A stretch of DNA of 64,000 bases. Source: an uncultured Armatimonadota bacterium. GTDB taxonomy: Bacteria; Armatimonadota; Fimbriimonadia; Fimbriimonadales; Fimbriimonadaceae. A program made the translations under genes and the position numbers. The stretch lies in assembly GCA_903927025.1 (NCBI GenBank), contig CAIYLG010000062.1, positions 1 through 64,000 of the forward strand, in the 5' to 3' direction. Of the stretch, positions 1-9,238 are shown piece by piece. Numbering within the stretch: the first letter of the stretch is position 1; each line of letters opens with the position of its first letter. The notes beneath the pieces were generated by a model. It searched no databases. It was not told the origin of the DNA and was given only the letters and a program-made list of their open reading frames with translations.

Positions 1-1
1 C

Positions 2-310
2 GGCATTTTGACCGCGATCGCTCTCCCGTCCTACCTCAGCTCGGTTAACGCCAGCCGACAGGGCGCTGCCAACACCAACGCTCGAGCACTCGCAACAGCA
101 GTCCAGGGCAAGGCCATCACCGCCAACGCCTACGACAGCACACTTGCCGACTACGCAACGGATATGGGCGGTTCCATCCCCCTCAACCCTTGCACAGGCA
201 CCACGACCGGCTACTCGATCACCACGACCGCTACGACGGCAACTGTCGCTGCAACTTCAGGCTCCAACTGCGGAACCTGGACTCCAGCAACCTTCTCGCT
301 GACTCTGTAA
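2..310 (+). CDS. Type IV pilin-like (major pseudopilin/prepilin) protein, 3' part
   Basis: The reading frame is open from the first bases of the window and ends at a TAA at 308-310, so only the C-terminal part is present. The first residues read GILTAIALPSYLSSV, which matches the end of the hydrophobic N-terminal helix of type IV pilins and pseudopilins (the IGILAAIALPxY segment). The processing site and the first part of the helix lie upstream of the window. The remaining ~90 residues are rich in Ala, Thr and Ser and contain two cysteines near the C-terminus (in NPCTG and GSNCG), an arrangement typical of the D-region disulfide of pilins. The product would be a secreted pilus or secretion-system subunit. 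Which pilin subtype it is cannot be told from this fragment. A strong hairpin terminator follows 20 bases after the stop, so this is the last gene of its transcript. Confidence 0.75.
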   Translation, partial: GILTAIALPSYLSSVNASRQGAANTNARALATAVQGKAITANAYDSTLADYATDMGGSIPLNPCTGTTTGYSITTTATTATVAATSGSNCGTWTPATFSLTL

Positions 311-330
311 GATCAAGCGAAAGCAAATAC

Positions 331-366
331 AAAAAGGGTGGATGCCAAACGGCATCCACCCTTTTT
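331..366. terminator. Rho-independent terminator, probably bidirectional
   Basis: A perfect 16-bp inverted repeat (331-346 and 351-366) with a 4-base loop carries A5 at its left end and T5 at its right end. It therefore reads as an intrinsic terminator in both directions: for the pilin gene on the plus strand and for nrdJ, whose minus-strand reading frame ends at 422. Confidence 0.9.
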
Positions 367-421
367 GTATTGGAGCCCTACGAGGTGCGGATTAGCTAGA
401 TGGGTTTTGTGCTCCTAACGA

Positions 422-3400
422 CTAGCTGCAGCCGCTGGTTTCGCCGCAGGAATCGCATTTCAGACAGACTCCATTGCGAACCATCGTGAAAGCGCCACAG
501 TTGGAGCACGGGTCACCTTCATAGCCCTTGAGTCTTGCCTGTCTTATCTTTTCCAGGATCAGTCCAACTTCGCCCTTAGGTGCCGGTGCTTCCACTAACG
601 CCTTCCCGTTGGCACCATGTCCACTCACAAAGCGCTCTTCATACTTCGGTTCAGCAGTCTTCTGTGCCTGCTCGATTGCCCAAGTTGGGCTACCGACGGC
701 TTTTGGATCTGTATCGAACGGAAGCACTTCTTGCCCAGCGTTTGGCTGGAAACCTGCCGCGGTGTGATCCACTTGGGCTCTTCCTGGAACTGGGCCATGA
801 AAGTCGTCGTCTTCAACCGATTCATCCTCAAAGGCGGGAGCCTGGCTGGGGCGTCCCATCGCATCTCCACGAAGGTCCTCAGGTTTGACCTGCACCAAAT
901 CCGTTCGGCCAAGGTAGCTGAGGGCGAGTTCTCGGAAGATGTAGTCGATGACCGAAGTGGACATCTTGATATTGTCGTGACCTTGAACGCTGCCGTTTGG
1001 CTCGAACCGGGTGAACACGAACGCTTCCACAAACTCTTCGAGGGGCACTCCGTATTGAAGGCCCAATGAAATCGCGATCGCGAAGCAGTTCATCAAGCTT
1101 CGGAAAGCGGCTCCCTCTCGGTGCATGTCGACGAAGATTTCTCCAAGGGCACCATCTTCAAACTCACCGGTCCGAAGGTAGACCTTATGACCACCAACTC
1201 GGGCTTTCTGGGTGTATCCCCGTCGTCGGGTAGGAAGCACTCGACGCTTGGAAATGTATCGATAGACCAGCTTTGTCGCTGCTTCCATTACGGGATCGGA
1301 AATCGCTGGTGCGGAAGCAAGTGCCGCCGCAGGCGAGAGCACAACGGGAGCCTCGACTTCCTGGAACTCATCGAAGGAAGCTTCTAGAATCGCGGCGGCT
1401 GAGTCATCTGACGATGAGTTCAACGGCTGAGACAGCTTAGATCCATCTCGATACAGGGCATTCGCCTTGAGGCCAAGGGTCCAAGACAGCCAGTAGGCGT
1501 CGTTAACGTCCTTGATGACCGCTTCGGACGGAAGGTTGATTGTCTTGGAAATGGCTCCAGACAAGAATGGCTGGGCGGCAGCCATCTGACGGATATGACC
1601 CTCGGCACTGATGAATCGCTGCCCCTTCTTGCCGCATCGGTTTGCGCAGTCGAACACTGGCAGATGTTCATCCAGCAAGTGAGGTGCGCCTTCGATCGTC
1701 ATGGTGCCGCACACATACTCGTTGGCGGCATCAATGTCTGCCTTGCTGAATCCAAGGCTACCCAGCATGCTGAAGGTCCAATCGTTGAGCTGCTCTTCCG
1801 TAAAGCCAAGAACCTTGGTGCAAAATTCTTCGCCAAAGGTGAATTTATTAAATGCGAAGCCAATCTCAAATGCGTTCTCTAGTGCGGCCTCGACTTTGCT
1901 CAGAGCATCGGGAGTGAACCCTTTCGCCGCAAGCGTCTCATGATTGATGAAGGGTGCGCCTTTGAGAGTCTTGTGGCCAAGGGTGTAGCTGATGATGTCA
2001 GCAACCTGGGCCTCGGTGTATCCAAGCTTGATAAGAGCAGGCGGGATCGACTGGTTGATGATCTTGAAATAGCCGCCTCCCGCTAGCTTCTTGAACTTCA
2101 CCAGCGCGAAGTCTGGCTCGATGCCCGTCGTATCGCAGTCCATGATGAGGCCGATTGTGCCGGTGGGGGCAAGGACCGTGACCTGGGCGTTCTTGTACCC
2201 ATGCATCACACCAAGCATTTCGGCATCATCCCATGCACAGCGAGCTGCCGAAAGAAATTCGGGTGGGCAGTCCTTATCACTGATACCCACTGGATAGATG
2301 GTGAGTCCCTCATAGTCGTCGCGAGGCGCATTGTAGGCGGCGCGGCGATGATTGCGAATGACTCGAAGCATGTTTGCTGAATTGCGTTCGTACCCAGGGA
2401 AGGTTCCCAGCTGGGAGGCCATCTCTGCGCTTGCGGCGTAGCTTCCGCCACCCAAGATCGACGTCAGAGCACCCGTAATGGCAAACCCTTGCGGACTGTC
2501 GTAGGGAATGCCCATCTGCATCAGCAAAGCGCCAAGGTTGGCGTAGCCGAGGCCGAGCGTTCGGAATTCATAGCTGAGCGTCGCAATATCCTTAGACGGG
2601 AACTGTGCCATGAGGACGGAGACCTCAAGAACAATCGTCCAAATGCGAATCGCGTGCTCGTAGCCCTTGATATCAAAGTGGCCCGTCTCCTTGTCATAGA
2701 AGCGCACCAGGTTGATGCTTGCCAGGTTACAGGCGGTGTCATCCAAGAACATGTACTCAGAGCACGGATTGCTTGCATTGATCCGGCCATCGGCGGGGCA
2801 CGTATGCCACTCGTTGATGGTGGTGTCGTACTGAAGGCCAGGGTCAGCACTGTTCCAAGCAGCTTCACAAATCTGCTCCCAAAGGTCGGTCGCCTCGATG
2901 GTCTTAATAGCCTTGCCCGTCGTTCTTGACGTCAGGGACCAATCCCTTCCCTGTTCTACAGCATAGAAAAAGTCGTTGGTCACGCGAACAGAGTTGTTGC
3001 TGTTCTGGCCGGAAACGGTCAGATAGGCCTCCGACTCATAGCCCGTGTCGTAGGTTGGGAACTTAATCGCCCTAAAACCCTGCTGGGCGAACTGGATGGC
3101 GCGCTGAATGTAGTTGAGGGGGACCTCAAATTTCTTAGCCTCTGCAATCGCTCGCCGCAGATTGTCGTTGGTGCGAGGGTTGAAGTCAGGTGCCTGGTTT
3201 GCATCGCCGATCGGACCGTTTGGCTGCCAGCAGGCTCGCATCACCGCATTGAGGTTACGCTCGTTCAGCTTGGAGCCGGTCACCAGCGAGGCAACCTTCT
3301 GCTCTTCAATGACCTTCCAGTTCACGAAGGTCTCGATATCTGGATGATCAATGTCAAGGCAGACCATCTTGGCAGCACGACGTGTGGTACCGCCGGACTT

Positions 3401-4165
3401 AATCGCACCTGCGCTTCGGTCTCCAACGCGAAGAAAGCTCATGAGACCGCTGGACTTGCCGCCTCCGCTCAACTTTTCGTTTTCGCCACGTACCTTCGAG
3501 AAGTTGGTTCCAACACCGGAGCCGTACTTGAAGATTCGGGCTTCACGGGTCCACAGATCCATGATGCCGCCTTCGTTGACAAGATCATCCTTCACGCTGA
3601 GAATAAAGCAGGCGTGCGGCTGAGGTCGCTGGTAGGCGTTGGTGCTGCGCATCAGGTCGCTCGACTTAGGGTCTACGTAATAGTGCCCCTGAGGAACGCC
3701 GGCGATTCCGTACGCAAAGTGGAGTCCGGTATTGAACCACTGCGGCGAGTTTGGTGCAGCTACCTGCTTGGCCAGCATGTGAACGAGTTCGTCGTAAAAT
3801 GCCTGCGCATCTTCGGTTGTGTCGAAATAGCCGTGCGTCTCTCCCCAATGTCTCCAGCAGCCTGCAAGTCGATGGAATACCTGTCGGCTGTCCGTCTCAT
3901 GGTCCGCGGTGGGGACAAGGAACGCGGCGTTGGGATCTCCCTCTGACACTCCGTGGATCACTCCAGGAGTGAGGCCTGCCTTCCGAAAATACTTCTGGGC
4001 AAGGATATCTGTGGCGACCTGGGACCAGTGAGCTGGCACCATCACGTTTTCCATGAGGAAGACGGTGGATCCATCTGGATTCCGGATCTCGCTCTTGCGC
4101 GGCTCAAATGGAATGCCGGCATAAGGGTCTGCGCCCTGAGTGGTGAAATAGCGGTTGATTTTCAT
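422..4165 (-). CDS. nrdJ: Adenosylcobalamin-dependent (class II) ribonucleotide reductase
   Basis: This 1247-residue protein reduces ribonucleotides to deoxyribonucleotides in the cytoplasm, using adenosylcobalamin to generate the active-site thiyl radical, so it needs no oxygen or separate radical subunit. Visible landmarks are the N-terminal redox cysteine (Cys186 in HACFIL), the finger-loop motif [21 protein letters not shown] at about 466-486 with Cys468 as the likely thiyl residue and Cys479 eleven residues on (the same spacing as in Thermotoga NrdJ), and LAPTGTIG in the second half. The last ~29 residues form a Cys-rich CxxC...CxxCxxC zinc-ribbon tail, typical of the long NrdJ form, which probably delivers reducing equivalents. 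The ATG at 4165 is the first plausible start. The gene lies 49 bases downstream of nrdR on the same strand, so it is probably co-transcribed with and controlled by NrdR. Confidence 0.97.
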   Translation of the reverse strand: MKINRYFTTQGADPYAGIPFEPRKSEIRNPDGSTVFLMENVMVPAHWSQVATDILAQKYFRKAGLTPGVIHGVSEGDPNAAFLVPTADHETDSRQVFHRLAGCWRHWGETHGYFDTTEDAQAFYDELVHMLAKQVAAPNSPQWFNTGLHFAYGIAGVPQGHYYVDPKSSDLMRSTNAYQRPQPHACFILSVKDDLVNEGGIMDLWTREARIFKYGSGVGTNFSKVRGENEKLSGGGKSSGLMSFLRVGDRSAGAIKSGGTTRRAAKMVCLDIDHPDIETFVNWKVIEEQKVASLVTGSKLNERNLNAVMRACWQPNGPIGDANQAPDFNPRTNDNLRRAIAEAKKFEVPLNYIQRAIQFAQQGFRAIKFPTYDTGYESEAYLTVSGQNSNNSVRVTNDFFYAVEQGRDWSLTSRTTGKAIKTIEATDLWEQICEAAWNSADPGLQYDTTINEWHTCPADGRINASNPCSEYMFLDDTACNLASINLVRFYDKETGHFDIKGYEHAIRIWTIVLEVSVLMAQFPSKDIATLSYEFRTLGLGYANLGALLMQMGIPYDSPQGFAITGALTSILGGGSYAASAEMASQLGTFPGYERNSANMLRVIRNHRRAAYNAPRDDYEGLTIYPVGISDKDCPPEFLSAARCAWDDAEMLGVMHGYKNAQVTVLAPTGTIGLIMDCDTTGIEPDFALVKFKKLAGGGYFKIINQSIPPALIKLGYTEAQVADIISYTLGHKTLKGAPFINHETLAAKGFTPDALSKVEAALENAFEIGFAFNKFTFGEEFCTKVLGFTEEQLNDWTFSMLGSLGFSKADIDAANEYVCGTMTIEGAPHLLDEHLPVFDCANRCGKKGQRFISAEGHIRQMAAAQPFLSGAISKTINLPSEAVIKDVNDAYWLSWTLGLKANALYRDGSKLSQPLNSSSDDSAAAILEASFDEFQEVEAPVVLSPAAALASAPAISDPVMEAATKLVYRYISKRRVLPTRRRGYTQKARVGGHKVYLRTGEFEDGALGEIFVDMHREGAAFRSLMNCFAIAISLGLQYGVPLEEFVEAFVFTRFEPNGSVQGHDNIKMSTSVIDYIFRELALSYLGRTDLVQVKPEDLRGDAMGRPSQAPAFEDESVEDDDFHGPVPGRAQVDHTAAGFQPNAGQEVLPFDTDPKAVGSPTWAIEQAQKTAEPKYEERFVSGHGANGKALVEAPAPKGEVGLILEKIRQARLKGYEGDPCSNCGAFTMVRNGVCLKCDSCGETSGCS

Positions 4166-4214
4166 GAGCTAGTAATGCGGTTGAATTGGGTGAGAATGCA
4201 AAAGAGTCGTAGTG

Positions 4215-4679
4215 TCAGACGGCAATGGGCTGGAGCGACATATCGCCGATGATCCTTTCGAAATCAGCGATCGTCTCAAACTCCTGGTAGACGCTGGCAA
4301 ACCGAATGTAGGCGACAGTGTCAATCTGTTGAAGTTCGTGGAGAACCCGCTGACCGATAGCCGTCGAAGGAACTTCATCATCGAATTCCTGGAAGAGGTC
4401 GCGCTCCACTCGTTCAGAAGCATCTCGCAGCGCTTCGACCTCAATGGGTCGCTTGTGGCAGGCCAACAGCATGGAGCTGAGAACTTTGTCTCTGCTGAAT
4501 TCCTGCCGAGAGCCGCCTCTTTTGACGACAAAAAGTCGCGGCCTTTCCGGTTCTTCGAACGTCGTGAATCTTCGGCCACAACCGATGCATTCGCGTCGAC
4601 GGCGGATAGCCTCGCCATCCCTTGCTGGGCGAGAATCAAGGACCTTCTGGTCAATGTATCCGCAAAATGGGCACTGCAT
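4215..4679 (-). CDS. nrdR: Transcriptional repressor NrdR
   Basis: NrdR is a zinc-ribbon/ATP-cone repressor that senses ATP/dATP and binds paired NrdR boxes in ribonucleotide reductase promoters. From the ATG at 4679 (154 residues, normal for the family) the protein starts MQCPFCG, giving zinc ligands Cys3/Cys6 and Cys31/Cys34. The motif RRRRECxGCxRRFTTFE follows, and then an ATP-cone beginning VVKRGG around residue 50. The frame can be extended upstream to a TTG, but the ATG matches the family N-terminus and is preceded by AGGAAAG at ribosome-binding distance. The gene heads an operon with the class II reductase nrdJ, and its promoter carries two NrdR-box-like palindromes, indicating autoregulation. 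Confidence 0.96.
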   Translation of the reverse strand: MQCPFCGYIDQKVLDSRPARDGEAIRRRRECIGCGRRFTTFEEPERPRLFVVKRGGSRQEFSRDKVLSSMLLACHKRPIEVEALRDASERVERDLFQEFDDEVPSTAIGQRVLHELQQIDTVAYIRFASVYQEFETIADFERIIGDMSLQPIAV

Positions 4680-4694
4680 ATCTTTCCTACGTGA

Positions 4695-4710
4695 CCACAA
4701 GATGTTGTGG
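4695..4710. promoter_or_regulatory. NrdR box 1 (proximal)
   Basis: CCACAAGATGTTGTGG is a 16-base palindrome with 6-bp arms. It matches the known NrdR-box consensus (acaCwAtATaTwGtgt) at 12 of 16 positions, including the CWA...TWG core. It lies at the predicted transcription start, 16 bases upstream of the nrdR start codon. Confidence 0.8.
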
Positions 4711-4717
4711 CTCAGTG

Positions 4718-4747
4718 ATTATCTAACCACTACGGGTAGAAAGTCAA
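4718..4747 (-). promoter_or_regulatory. Predicted sigma70-type promoter of nrdR-nrdJ
   Basis: On the minus strand TTGACT (4747-4742) and GATAAT (4723-4718) are separated by 18 bases. The implied transcription start is near 4711, directly at NrdR box 1, and box 2 lies between the -35 and -10 elements. A bound NrdR pair would thus cover the promoter. A second, perfect TTGACA lies further upstream on the same strand but has no good -10 at the right distance. Confidence 0.6.
4727..4742. promoter_or_regulatory. NrdR box 2 (distal, weaker)
   Basis: This site contains the CTA-N4-TAG core of an NrdR box but matches the full 16-base consensus at only about half the positions. Its support comes from placement: it is separated from box 1 by exactly 16 bases, the spacing known for paired NrdR boxes (15-16 bases), and it sits between the -35 and -10 elements. 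Confidence 0.6.
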
Positions 4748-4931
4748 GGGAAATATTGCTCACAAATTGTCAACACATTAATCACATTTTTTGCATCGTT
4801 TTCCACCGGTTATCCGTCTCGCGCGCGACCAATTTGAGCCGAATTTGAACCTGGGGTCCGGTGAAGCTGTGGACAACTCGCGAATCCTTGCCAGGTCCGG
4901 TTGAAAAGTGCCTGGAAAAGCGGAAACGGAC

Positions 4932-5813
4932 CTATGGCAATACCGAGGCCAGAAATCCCTGTAGTCCCTTGTATTCCAGTGATGCCGGAGACATCGAACG
5001 GACCGCAGAGCAAAGTGCTTCAAAGCTTCCCTGAGCGGCCATGACGTTCACGGGCGGGACAAAGCCAACTCGAATGACGAACAAAGCGGCATTCACCTCA
5101 GGAAGCCCCCAAACCACCTGTCTCTCAAATCGAACGGTCCATCCCTTTTCAAATTGCCGGCCATGCCATTCCGCTGGGTCTTGGCCTGGTGGAGGAACAG
5201 GATGGTGATTGGGGCGATCGTCCGATTCGACTCCCCACACGAAGCGCACGTAGGGTCCGCGACGTACCATCGAATCAACCATCGCACCGGCGGCGGCATT
5301 CACCCTCTCAAATCCAGGAATCGGCACGTGCGTTTTGAAAAAGGAACTTCCAATCTTCGATTCTGCCGCCCAGTGACTGGGGCTACAAAGATTTAGGTAG
5401 GAAATCCAGTCGACACCGTCCTCTACCTGGACGATCGCCACGTCCTCAGAAACTTGGAGGAGCAGATCATCCAGCGTTACGGCGACATTTTCTCCTGTTG
5501 CAGCGCAGTTAAGTAGATCGCCCTCTCGTGTAAACAGCTCCGGCCAGTCCGCACAGAGCGATCTCGCTATACTTTCGGCGGCGGCGGATGCGACAACTGG
5601 ATCAAGCTGACTCTCCACACGATACTTAGAAGCGCGCTCTTGCATGCAAGCAAGCTTGCCGGCACGGAACCGTGGAAACTCAGAGTCCATTTGAAAGAGT
5701 GCCTGATCCAGCCTTCCGTTACCGAAGTCAGTTCCAAATGGCTTTAGCCCCGGCGCCACATCATAAACACCACGTCCCCATGGCTGATATTGAGCAGGAG
5801 ACAACAGGGTCAT
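4932..5813 (-). CDS. Heme-dependent oxidative N-demethylase family protein (DUF3445)
   Basis: This 293-residue protein belongs to the DUF3445/HODM family, whose characterised member uses a PAS-like heme-binding fold to demethylate secondary amines such as dimethylamine. Family landmarks are present in order: an N-terminal GLKPF segment (about 22-26), the signature NLCSPSHWA at 141-149 followed by KIG and a THVPIPG segment (161-167), RFVWG at 190-194, and a C-terminal ERQVVWGLP (230-238) with FVIRVG (245-250). There is no signal peptide, so it is probably cytosolic. It is flanked by nrdR and by a gene on the other strand and looks monocistronic. No electron-transfer partner lies next to it. 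The substrate cannot be inferred from sequence. Confidence 0.85.
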   Translation of the reverse strand: MTLLSPAQYQPWGRGVYDVAPGLKPFGTDFGNGRLDQALFQMDSEFPRFRAGKLACMQERASKYRVESQLDPVVASAAAESIARSLCADWPELFTREGDLLNCAATGENVAVTLDDLLLQVSEDVAIVQVEDGVDWISYLNLCSPSHWAAESKIGSSFFKTHVPIPGFERVNAAAGAMVDSMVRRGPYVRFVWGVESDDRPNHHPVPPPGQDPAEWHGRQFEKGWTVRFERQVVWGLPEVNAALFVIRVGFVPPVNVMAAQGSFEALCSAVRSMSPASLEYKGLQGFLASVLP

Positions 5814-5938
5814 CAGGGATTCCTCAAACCGCTGGAGTTTACTGTCTGCGCACCGTACACGGCGTCCCTAGGCGATGGCAGGAAGTAGACTGATTGGGTA
5901 TGCGAGCATCCCATCAGGAGAAGGAATCCTGGAAGAAA

Positions 5939-6928
5939 ATGGTGCTCAGCTCTATGCCCAAGCCGGCGTGGCTCGGAGAAGATGCTCCACATGGGGATGT
6001 GGTCCTTAGCTCCCGGACACGGCTGATGCGAAATCTTCAGGGCCACCGTTTCCCGAATCGGGCGGACGAAGCAGAGCTTCTCCAAGTCATGCATTCCATT
6101 CTCGACGCCTGCCGAGACTCCCAACTCAATCTGGAGGTGTACAAGGGACTTACGAACGCGGAGCGCGACTACCTGGTTGGATGTCGCCTTGTATCGCCAG
6201 ACTTTGAGTGGACGCTCCCGGGGCGAGCCTTTCTCGTGGATCAAGACCGTTCCATCGGCCTAATGGTCAACGAGGAAGACCATCTAAGAATCCAGGCGCT
6301 CAGTGCGGGGTGGTCAATCGAAAACTGTGACACCTTCGCAACTGCATGCACCAACTCGCTGGAAAGAAGCCTGACGTTTGCCTACTCACCCAGATTTGGC
6401 TATCTAAGCGCGAGTCCGTTCAATAGCGGAATGGGTAGACGCCTTTCGGCGATGCTTCACCTCATCGGAATGGCTCATCAGCGAAGGCTGCCTTCCGTCA
6501 TCAAGGCGTTGGCGGCAAAAGGCATCGCGGTCAGAGGTCTTTTTGGCGAGTCGAGCCGAGCGGTGGGAGCCTACGTCCAAGTCAGCGTGATCTCTGGCTC
6601 TAAGTCAGAGTTCCGGGGTGCCTGCGAGTATTTAATCACCGAAGAACGACAGGCAAGGCGCGAAGTGGGTCGCGATGTCTTGCGTGAGAGAGCGGATCAG
6701 GCCAAGCAGTTTGTGCAGAGTAGCCCTACTGTTGGGCTGGCGGACGCCCTGCGCGTTTTGGCATGGGTCCGCTGGGCGGCCTCCGACGCGATTGAAGGAT
6801 TCCGTTTCTCGCCCCGCGAGGCGGATGCCGCTCTTGCGGCATTGGAGCACCGTCTTCCCGCGGCTGGTGAGCCAGCAGGAAGGCAAACGGCAGATCAGCT
6901 GCGCGCGATGTTGGAAGCTGGCAACTGA
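5939..6928 (+). CDS. mcsB: McsB-like protein-arginine kinase (ATP:guanido phosphotransferase)
   Basis: McsB-type enzymes phosphorylate arginine residues of proteins, marking them for ClpCP degradation in Firmicutes. Numbering from the ATG at 5939, the phosphagen-kinase landmarks are SSRTRL at 24-29, the catalytic-loop motif NEEDHLRIQ at 111-119, and RGLFGE at 199-204. The usual C-P-T-N active-site cysteine motif is replaced by ASPFNSGMG, so the reactive cysteine is Ser159 here. At 329 residues it is slightly shorter than typical McsB. The frame extends upstream to a TTG (5894) and an ATG (5900), but the ATG at 5939 has GGAAG just before it and gives the family-like N-terminus. No mcsA, ctsR or clpC is adjacent, so its partner protease must be elsewhere, or the role differs. 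Confidence 0.88.
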   Translation: MVLSSMPKPAWLGEDAPHGDVVLSSRTRLMRNLQGHRFPNRADEAELLQVMHSILDACRDSQLNLEVYKGLTNAERDYLVGCRLVSPDFEWTLPGRAFLVDQDRSIGLMVNEEDHLRIQALSAGWSIENCDTFATACTNSLERSLTFAYSPRFGYLSASPFNSGMGRRLSAMLHLIGMAHQRRLPSVIKALAAKGIAVRGLFGESSRAVGAYVQVSVISGSKSEFRGACEYLITEERQARREVGRDVLRERADQAKQFVQSSPTVGLADALRVLAWVRWAASDAIEGFRFSPREADAALAALEHRLPAAGEPAGRQTADQLRAMLEAGN

Positions 6929-6930
6929 GA

Positions 6931-8037
6931 CTAGGCCTTCGGTGGGCTGAAGTTTGCTTCTTGAATGTCGCCATTTGGCCGCTTGAACTTCACTTTGTAG
7001 CCGCGCCAGACACGCTCGAACAGCAACTTCAGGTAGTTCATATTCTCTGCAGACCTTCCACGTGCAGCCGCCAGGATTTGGTCCATCGTCTGTCCCATTA
7101 TTTCCAGAACTTCGCTGTTGTAGATTGGAGCGAGCTGCGGGTAGAAATGCGTTTCCGGCATTTCCTTGATCAAAACTTTCCCAGCCTGAACGTCCATCGG
7201 CAGCTGAAACCACTCGGAGAGGAACATCGACAGCTGTTCATCTGACGATAGCTGCTCTGCATAGAGCGTATTGGCCGGCAGGTCAAGCAACACCCTGCGA
7301 CCCAACAGGTTCTCTGTCGTAAATGTCCCTACGATGCTCGGATCGATCTCTTTGCCGGGGTCGTAGCTGACTCCTCGAAAGTACAGAATCCAGGGAAGGT
7401 TTGTAGCCCCGACACCCACATTGGCTTCTATGGCGTGGTTGCCACCGGGTCCGTATTCGACCGGGACTCCCAACGAGGGCTCTTGGCCCTTGGCAAAAGC
7501 GGTACCCTGCTGCCCAATTCGCAACAGAAGCTGGACCTTCTTTCCGTCGATCATCGCATTGATCACGGGAGCGACGTTTGCCTTCCTTTCGATGGGCGCC
7601 GACCAAATTTTGGACTCACTGCCCCACTTCGGCGCTTTTAAAATCCAAGCCTGTGCGGCGTCTGAGGTGAGGTGACCGCCTGGCCAAAACGTGATTTCGT
7701 TTTTGGCGTAGTCAATGCCAACTGCCATGCCGTTTAAAACGGAGAGCCCTATCGCATTCAGGACAGGATGCGCTGAACCGGATGGACTCTCGAGGTTGGC
7801 AGCGCCCAGACTCTTTCCTTGGATCGACAGTTGCCTAGTCTCGCCAGCGTTTGCGGCATCCGTCACGATACAGTGCCGCGTGATCATCGTGAGCCCGAAA
7901 TCCTCGGGGGGCTTCCCATCAACGGAGATCGAAATGACTGGATCTCCATAGAAGAACTTTATTGGCGCAACGATGGGAACTGGCGTCTTTCCCTGTGTGG
8001 TTGGGAGCAGGGCGGTCGCAATCAGGAGCGTCAACAT
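6931..8037 (-). CDS. Secreted protein with two degenerate retropepsin-like lobes
   Basis: The first ~16 residues form a short signal peptide, so the product is exported. Two similar halves each follow the plan of a retropepsin/pepsin lobe: a VDGKPP or IDGKKV strand, the position where the catalytic LDTG would sit, and a closing GLSVLNGMAVGIDY or ENLLGRRVLLDL strand. In the first lobe the catalytic tripeptide is replaced (FGLTMITR). In the second it reads LLLRIGQQGT, with Arg in place of Asp. The protein is therefore probably a non-proteolytic member of the fold. The C-terminal ~100 residues are unrelated. It converges with mcsB (2 bases between the reading frames) and starts 104 bases downstream of recR. 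The function is unknown; the fold assignment is from pattern, not from a search. Confidence 0.55.
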   Translation of the reverse strand: MLTLLIATALLPTTQGKTPVPIVAPIKFFYGDPVISISVDGKPPEDFGLTMITRHCIVTDAANAGETRQLSIQGKSLGAANLESPSGSAHPVLNAIGLSVLNGMAVGIDYAKNEITFWPGGHLTSDAAQAWILKAPKWGSESKIWSAPIERKANVAPVINAMIDGKKVQLLLRIGQQGTAFAKGQEPSLGVPVEYGPGGNHAIEANVGVGATNLPWILYFRGVSYDPGKEIDPSIVGTFTTENLLGRRVLLDLPANTLYAEQLSSDEQLSMFLSEWFQLPMDVQAGKVLIKEMPETHFYPQLAPIYNSEVLEIMGQTMDQILAAARGRSAENMNYLKLLFERVWRGYKVKFKRPNGDIQEANFSPPKA

Positions 8038-8141
8038 TGGATTCCTAGGTCGGAGGCAGGCAAGAAGGCACCTACCAGCTTATACGCCGATGTTTGCTTT
8101 GACCATTCCTTAAATTGCCGGGGATCAAGCTGGTTTCCACC

Positions 8142-8738
8142 CTAAACTTCGCGCCGAAACTCAAGCGCGCTCAGCAAGGTTGCAGAGTCCGCATAGTCAA
8201 GTTCTCCACCGACGGGCATTCCGTGGGCCAGACGAGTGACTTTGATTCCGATCGGTCTAAGTAGACGGGCAAGATAGAGCGCAGTCGCATCTCCCTCAAT
8301 CGTGGGGTTTGTCGCGAGGATAATTTCCGTGATCTCCTCGTTGGACAGGCGATGCAGGAGTTCTTTTACTCGAAGCTGGTCTGGGCCAACTCCGTCCATC
8401 GGATTGAGAAGGCCATGGAGCACGTGATACCGGCCCTTGTATTCCTGAATCCTTTCGAGGGCCGCAATGTCACGAGGCTCTGCAACCACGCAGATCATCG
8501 AAGGGTCGCGACGCGGAGATTGGCATATCTCGCAACGCTCGTTCTCCGAGATGTTTTGGCACTCCTCGCAAAAGCGAAGCTTGACCTTGGCGTTTCGAAT
8601 TGCATCAGCAAGGCGATTTGCCTCATGGTCAGTAACGCGCAGGAGGTGGTAGGCCAGTCGCTGCGCAGACTTCGGTCCCACTCCCGGAAGCTTTTCGAGC
8701 TCGGCTATCAGTTCAGCAAGTGGGCGGGCGAAAAGCAT
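8142..8738 (-). CDS. recR: Recombination mediator RecR
   Basis: RecR acts with RecF/RecO to load RecA at gapped or stalled DNA. The protein shows the helix-hairpin-helix PGVGPKSAQR near the N-terminus, a four-cysteine zinc finger (CEEC...CEIC), a Toprim core starting ICVVAEPRD, and the conserved C-terminal ARLLRPIGIKVTRLAHGMPVGGELDY region (shown here in part). The ATG at 8738 gives 198 residues, the normal size. An upstream in-frame TTG at 8756 is less likely. It is the last gene of the dnaX-ebfC-recR block. Confidence 0.96.
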   Translation of the reverse strand: MLFARPLAELIAELEKLPGVGPKSAQRLAYHLLRVTDHEANRLADAIRNAKVKLRFCEECQNISENERCEICQSPRRDPSMICVVAEPRDIAALERIQEYKGRYHVLHGLLNPMDGVGPDQLRVKELLHRLSNEEITEIILATNPTIEGDATALYLARLLRPIGIKVTRLAHGMPVGGELDYADSATLLSALEFRREV

Positions 8739-8841
8739 CGGATCGGCTTTGTGCAAGTGGCTTGGACGCTAGGCGCACAGCAAGCAAAAGGTGAAGCACC
8801 TCCCATTGCTATGGTCCTAGCATCCAAAAGCCGGGGTGGCT

Positions 8842-9171
8842 CTAGAGGCCGGGAATGTCGGGCAGGTTTGGCATGATGCCCTGGACTCGGGCGTTCCGAA
8901 GCTCAGTGGCTGAGTTAAAGCCATCGCGAACGACACTCACGATAAGATCTTCCAGCGCTTCGACGTCATCCGGATCCACGATGCTTCGATCGATTGAGAT
9001 CTTCATCAGTTCGCCTGTGCCGTTGAACAGTGCCTTGACTGGACCCTTGTCGACAGCAAGTCGCTCGTTCGCCAAATCCTCTTCAAGCGTCTTCGCCTTG
9101 GCCATCGCCTGCTGCATCTGCTGCATCATTCCGCCAAAGCCTTGCGGTCCAAAATTCTTGGGCAATTTCAT
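8842..9171 (-). CDS. ebfC: YbaB/EbfC family nucleoid-associated protein
   Basis: This small (109 residues) DNA-binding protein of the YbaB/EbfC family forms a pincer-shaped dimer and binds DNA as a nucleoid-associated factor. Features are the glycine- and methionine-rich N-terminus (GFGGMMQQMQQAMAKA), the central helix with TLEEDLANERL, a conserved GTGELMKISID strand and a C-terminal MPNLPDIPGL tail. AGGAG lies 13 bases before the ATG. It sits between dnaX and recR, the order found in many bacteria, and is probably co-transcribed with them. Confidence 0.95.
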   Translation of the reverse strand: MKLPKNFGPQGFGGMMQQMQQAMAKAKTLEEDLANERLAVDKGPVKALFNGTGELMKISIDRSIVDPDDVEALEDLIVSVVRDGFNSATELRNARVQGIMPNLPDIPGL

Positions 9172-9238
9172 TTGTTGTTTCTAGCTCCTGGTGGGCAAAT
9201 CGTTTTTGGTAATTCCTCTCACGTAGACACCCGCCGCT

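Noticed and set aside
3344-3946. 200-codon frame on the plus strand inside nrdJ
   Set aside because: It runs antisense to the highly conserved reductase, has no family resemblance, and is a by-product of codon bias.
4166-4931. Cobalamin riboswitch before the B12-dependent reductase
   Set aside because: The gap before nrdJ is only 49 bases, and the nrdR leader is too short for a B12 riboswitch.
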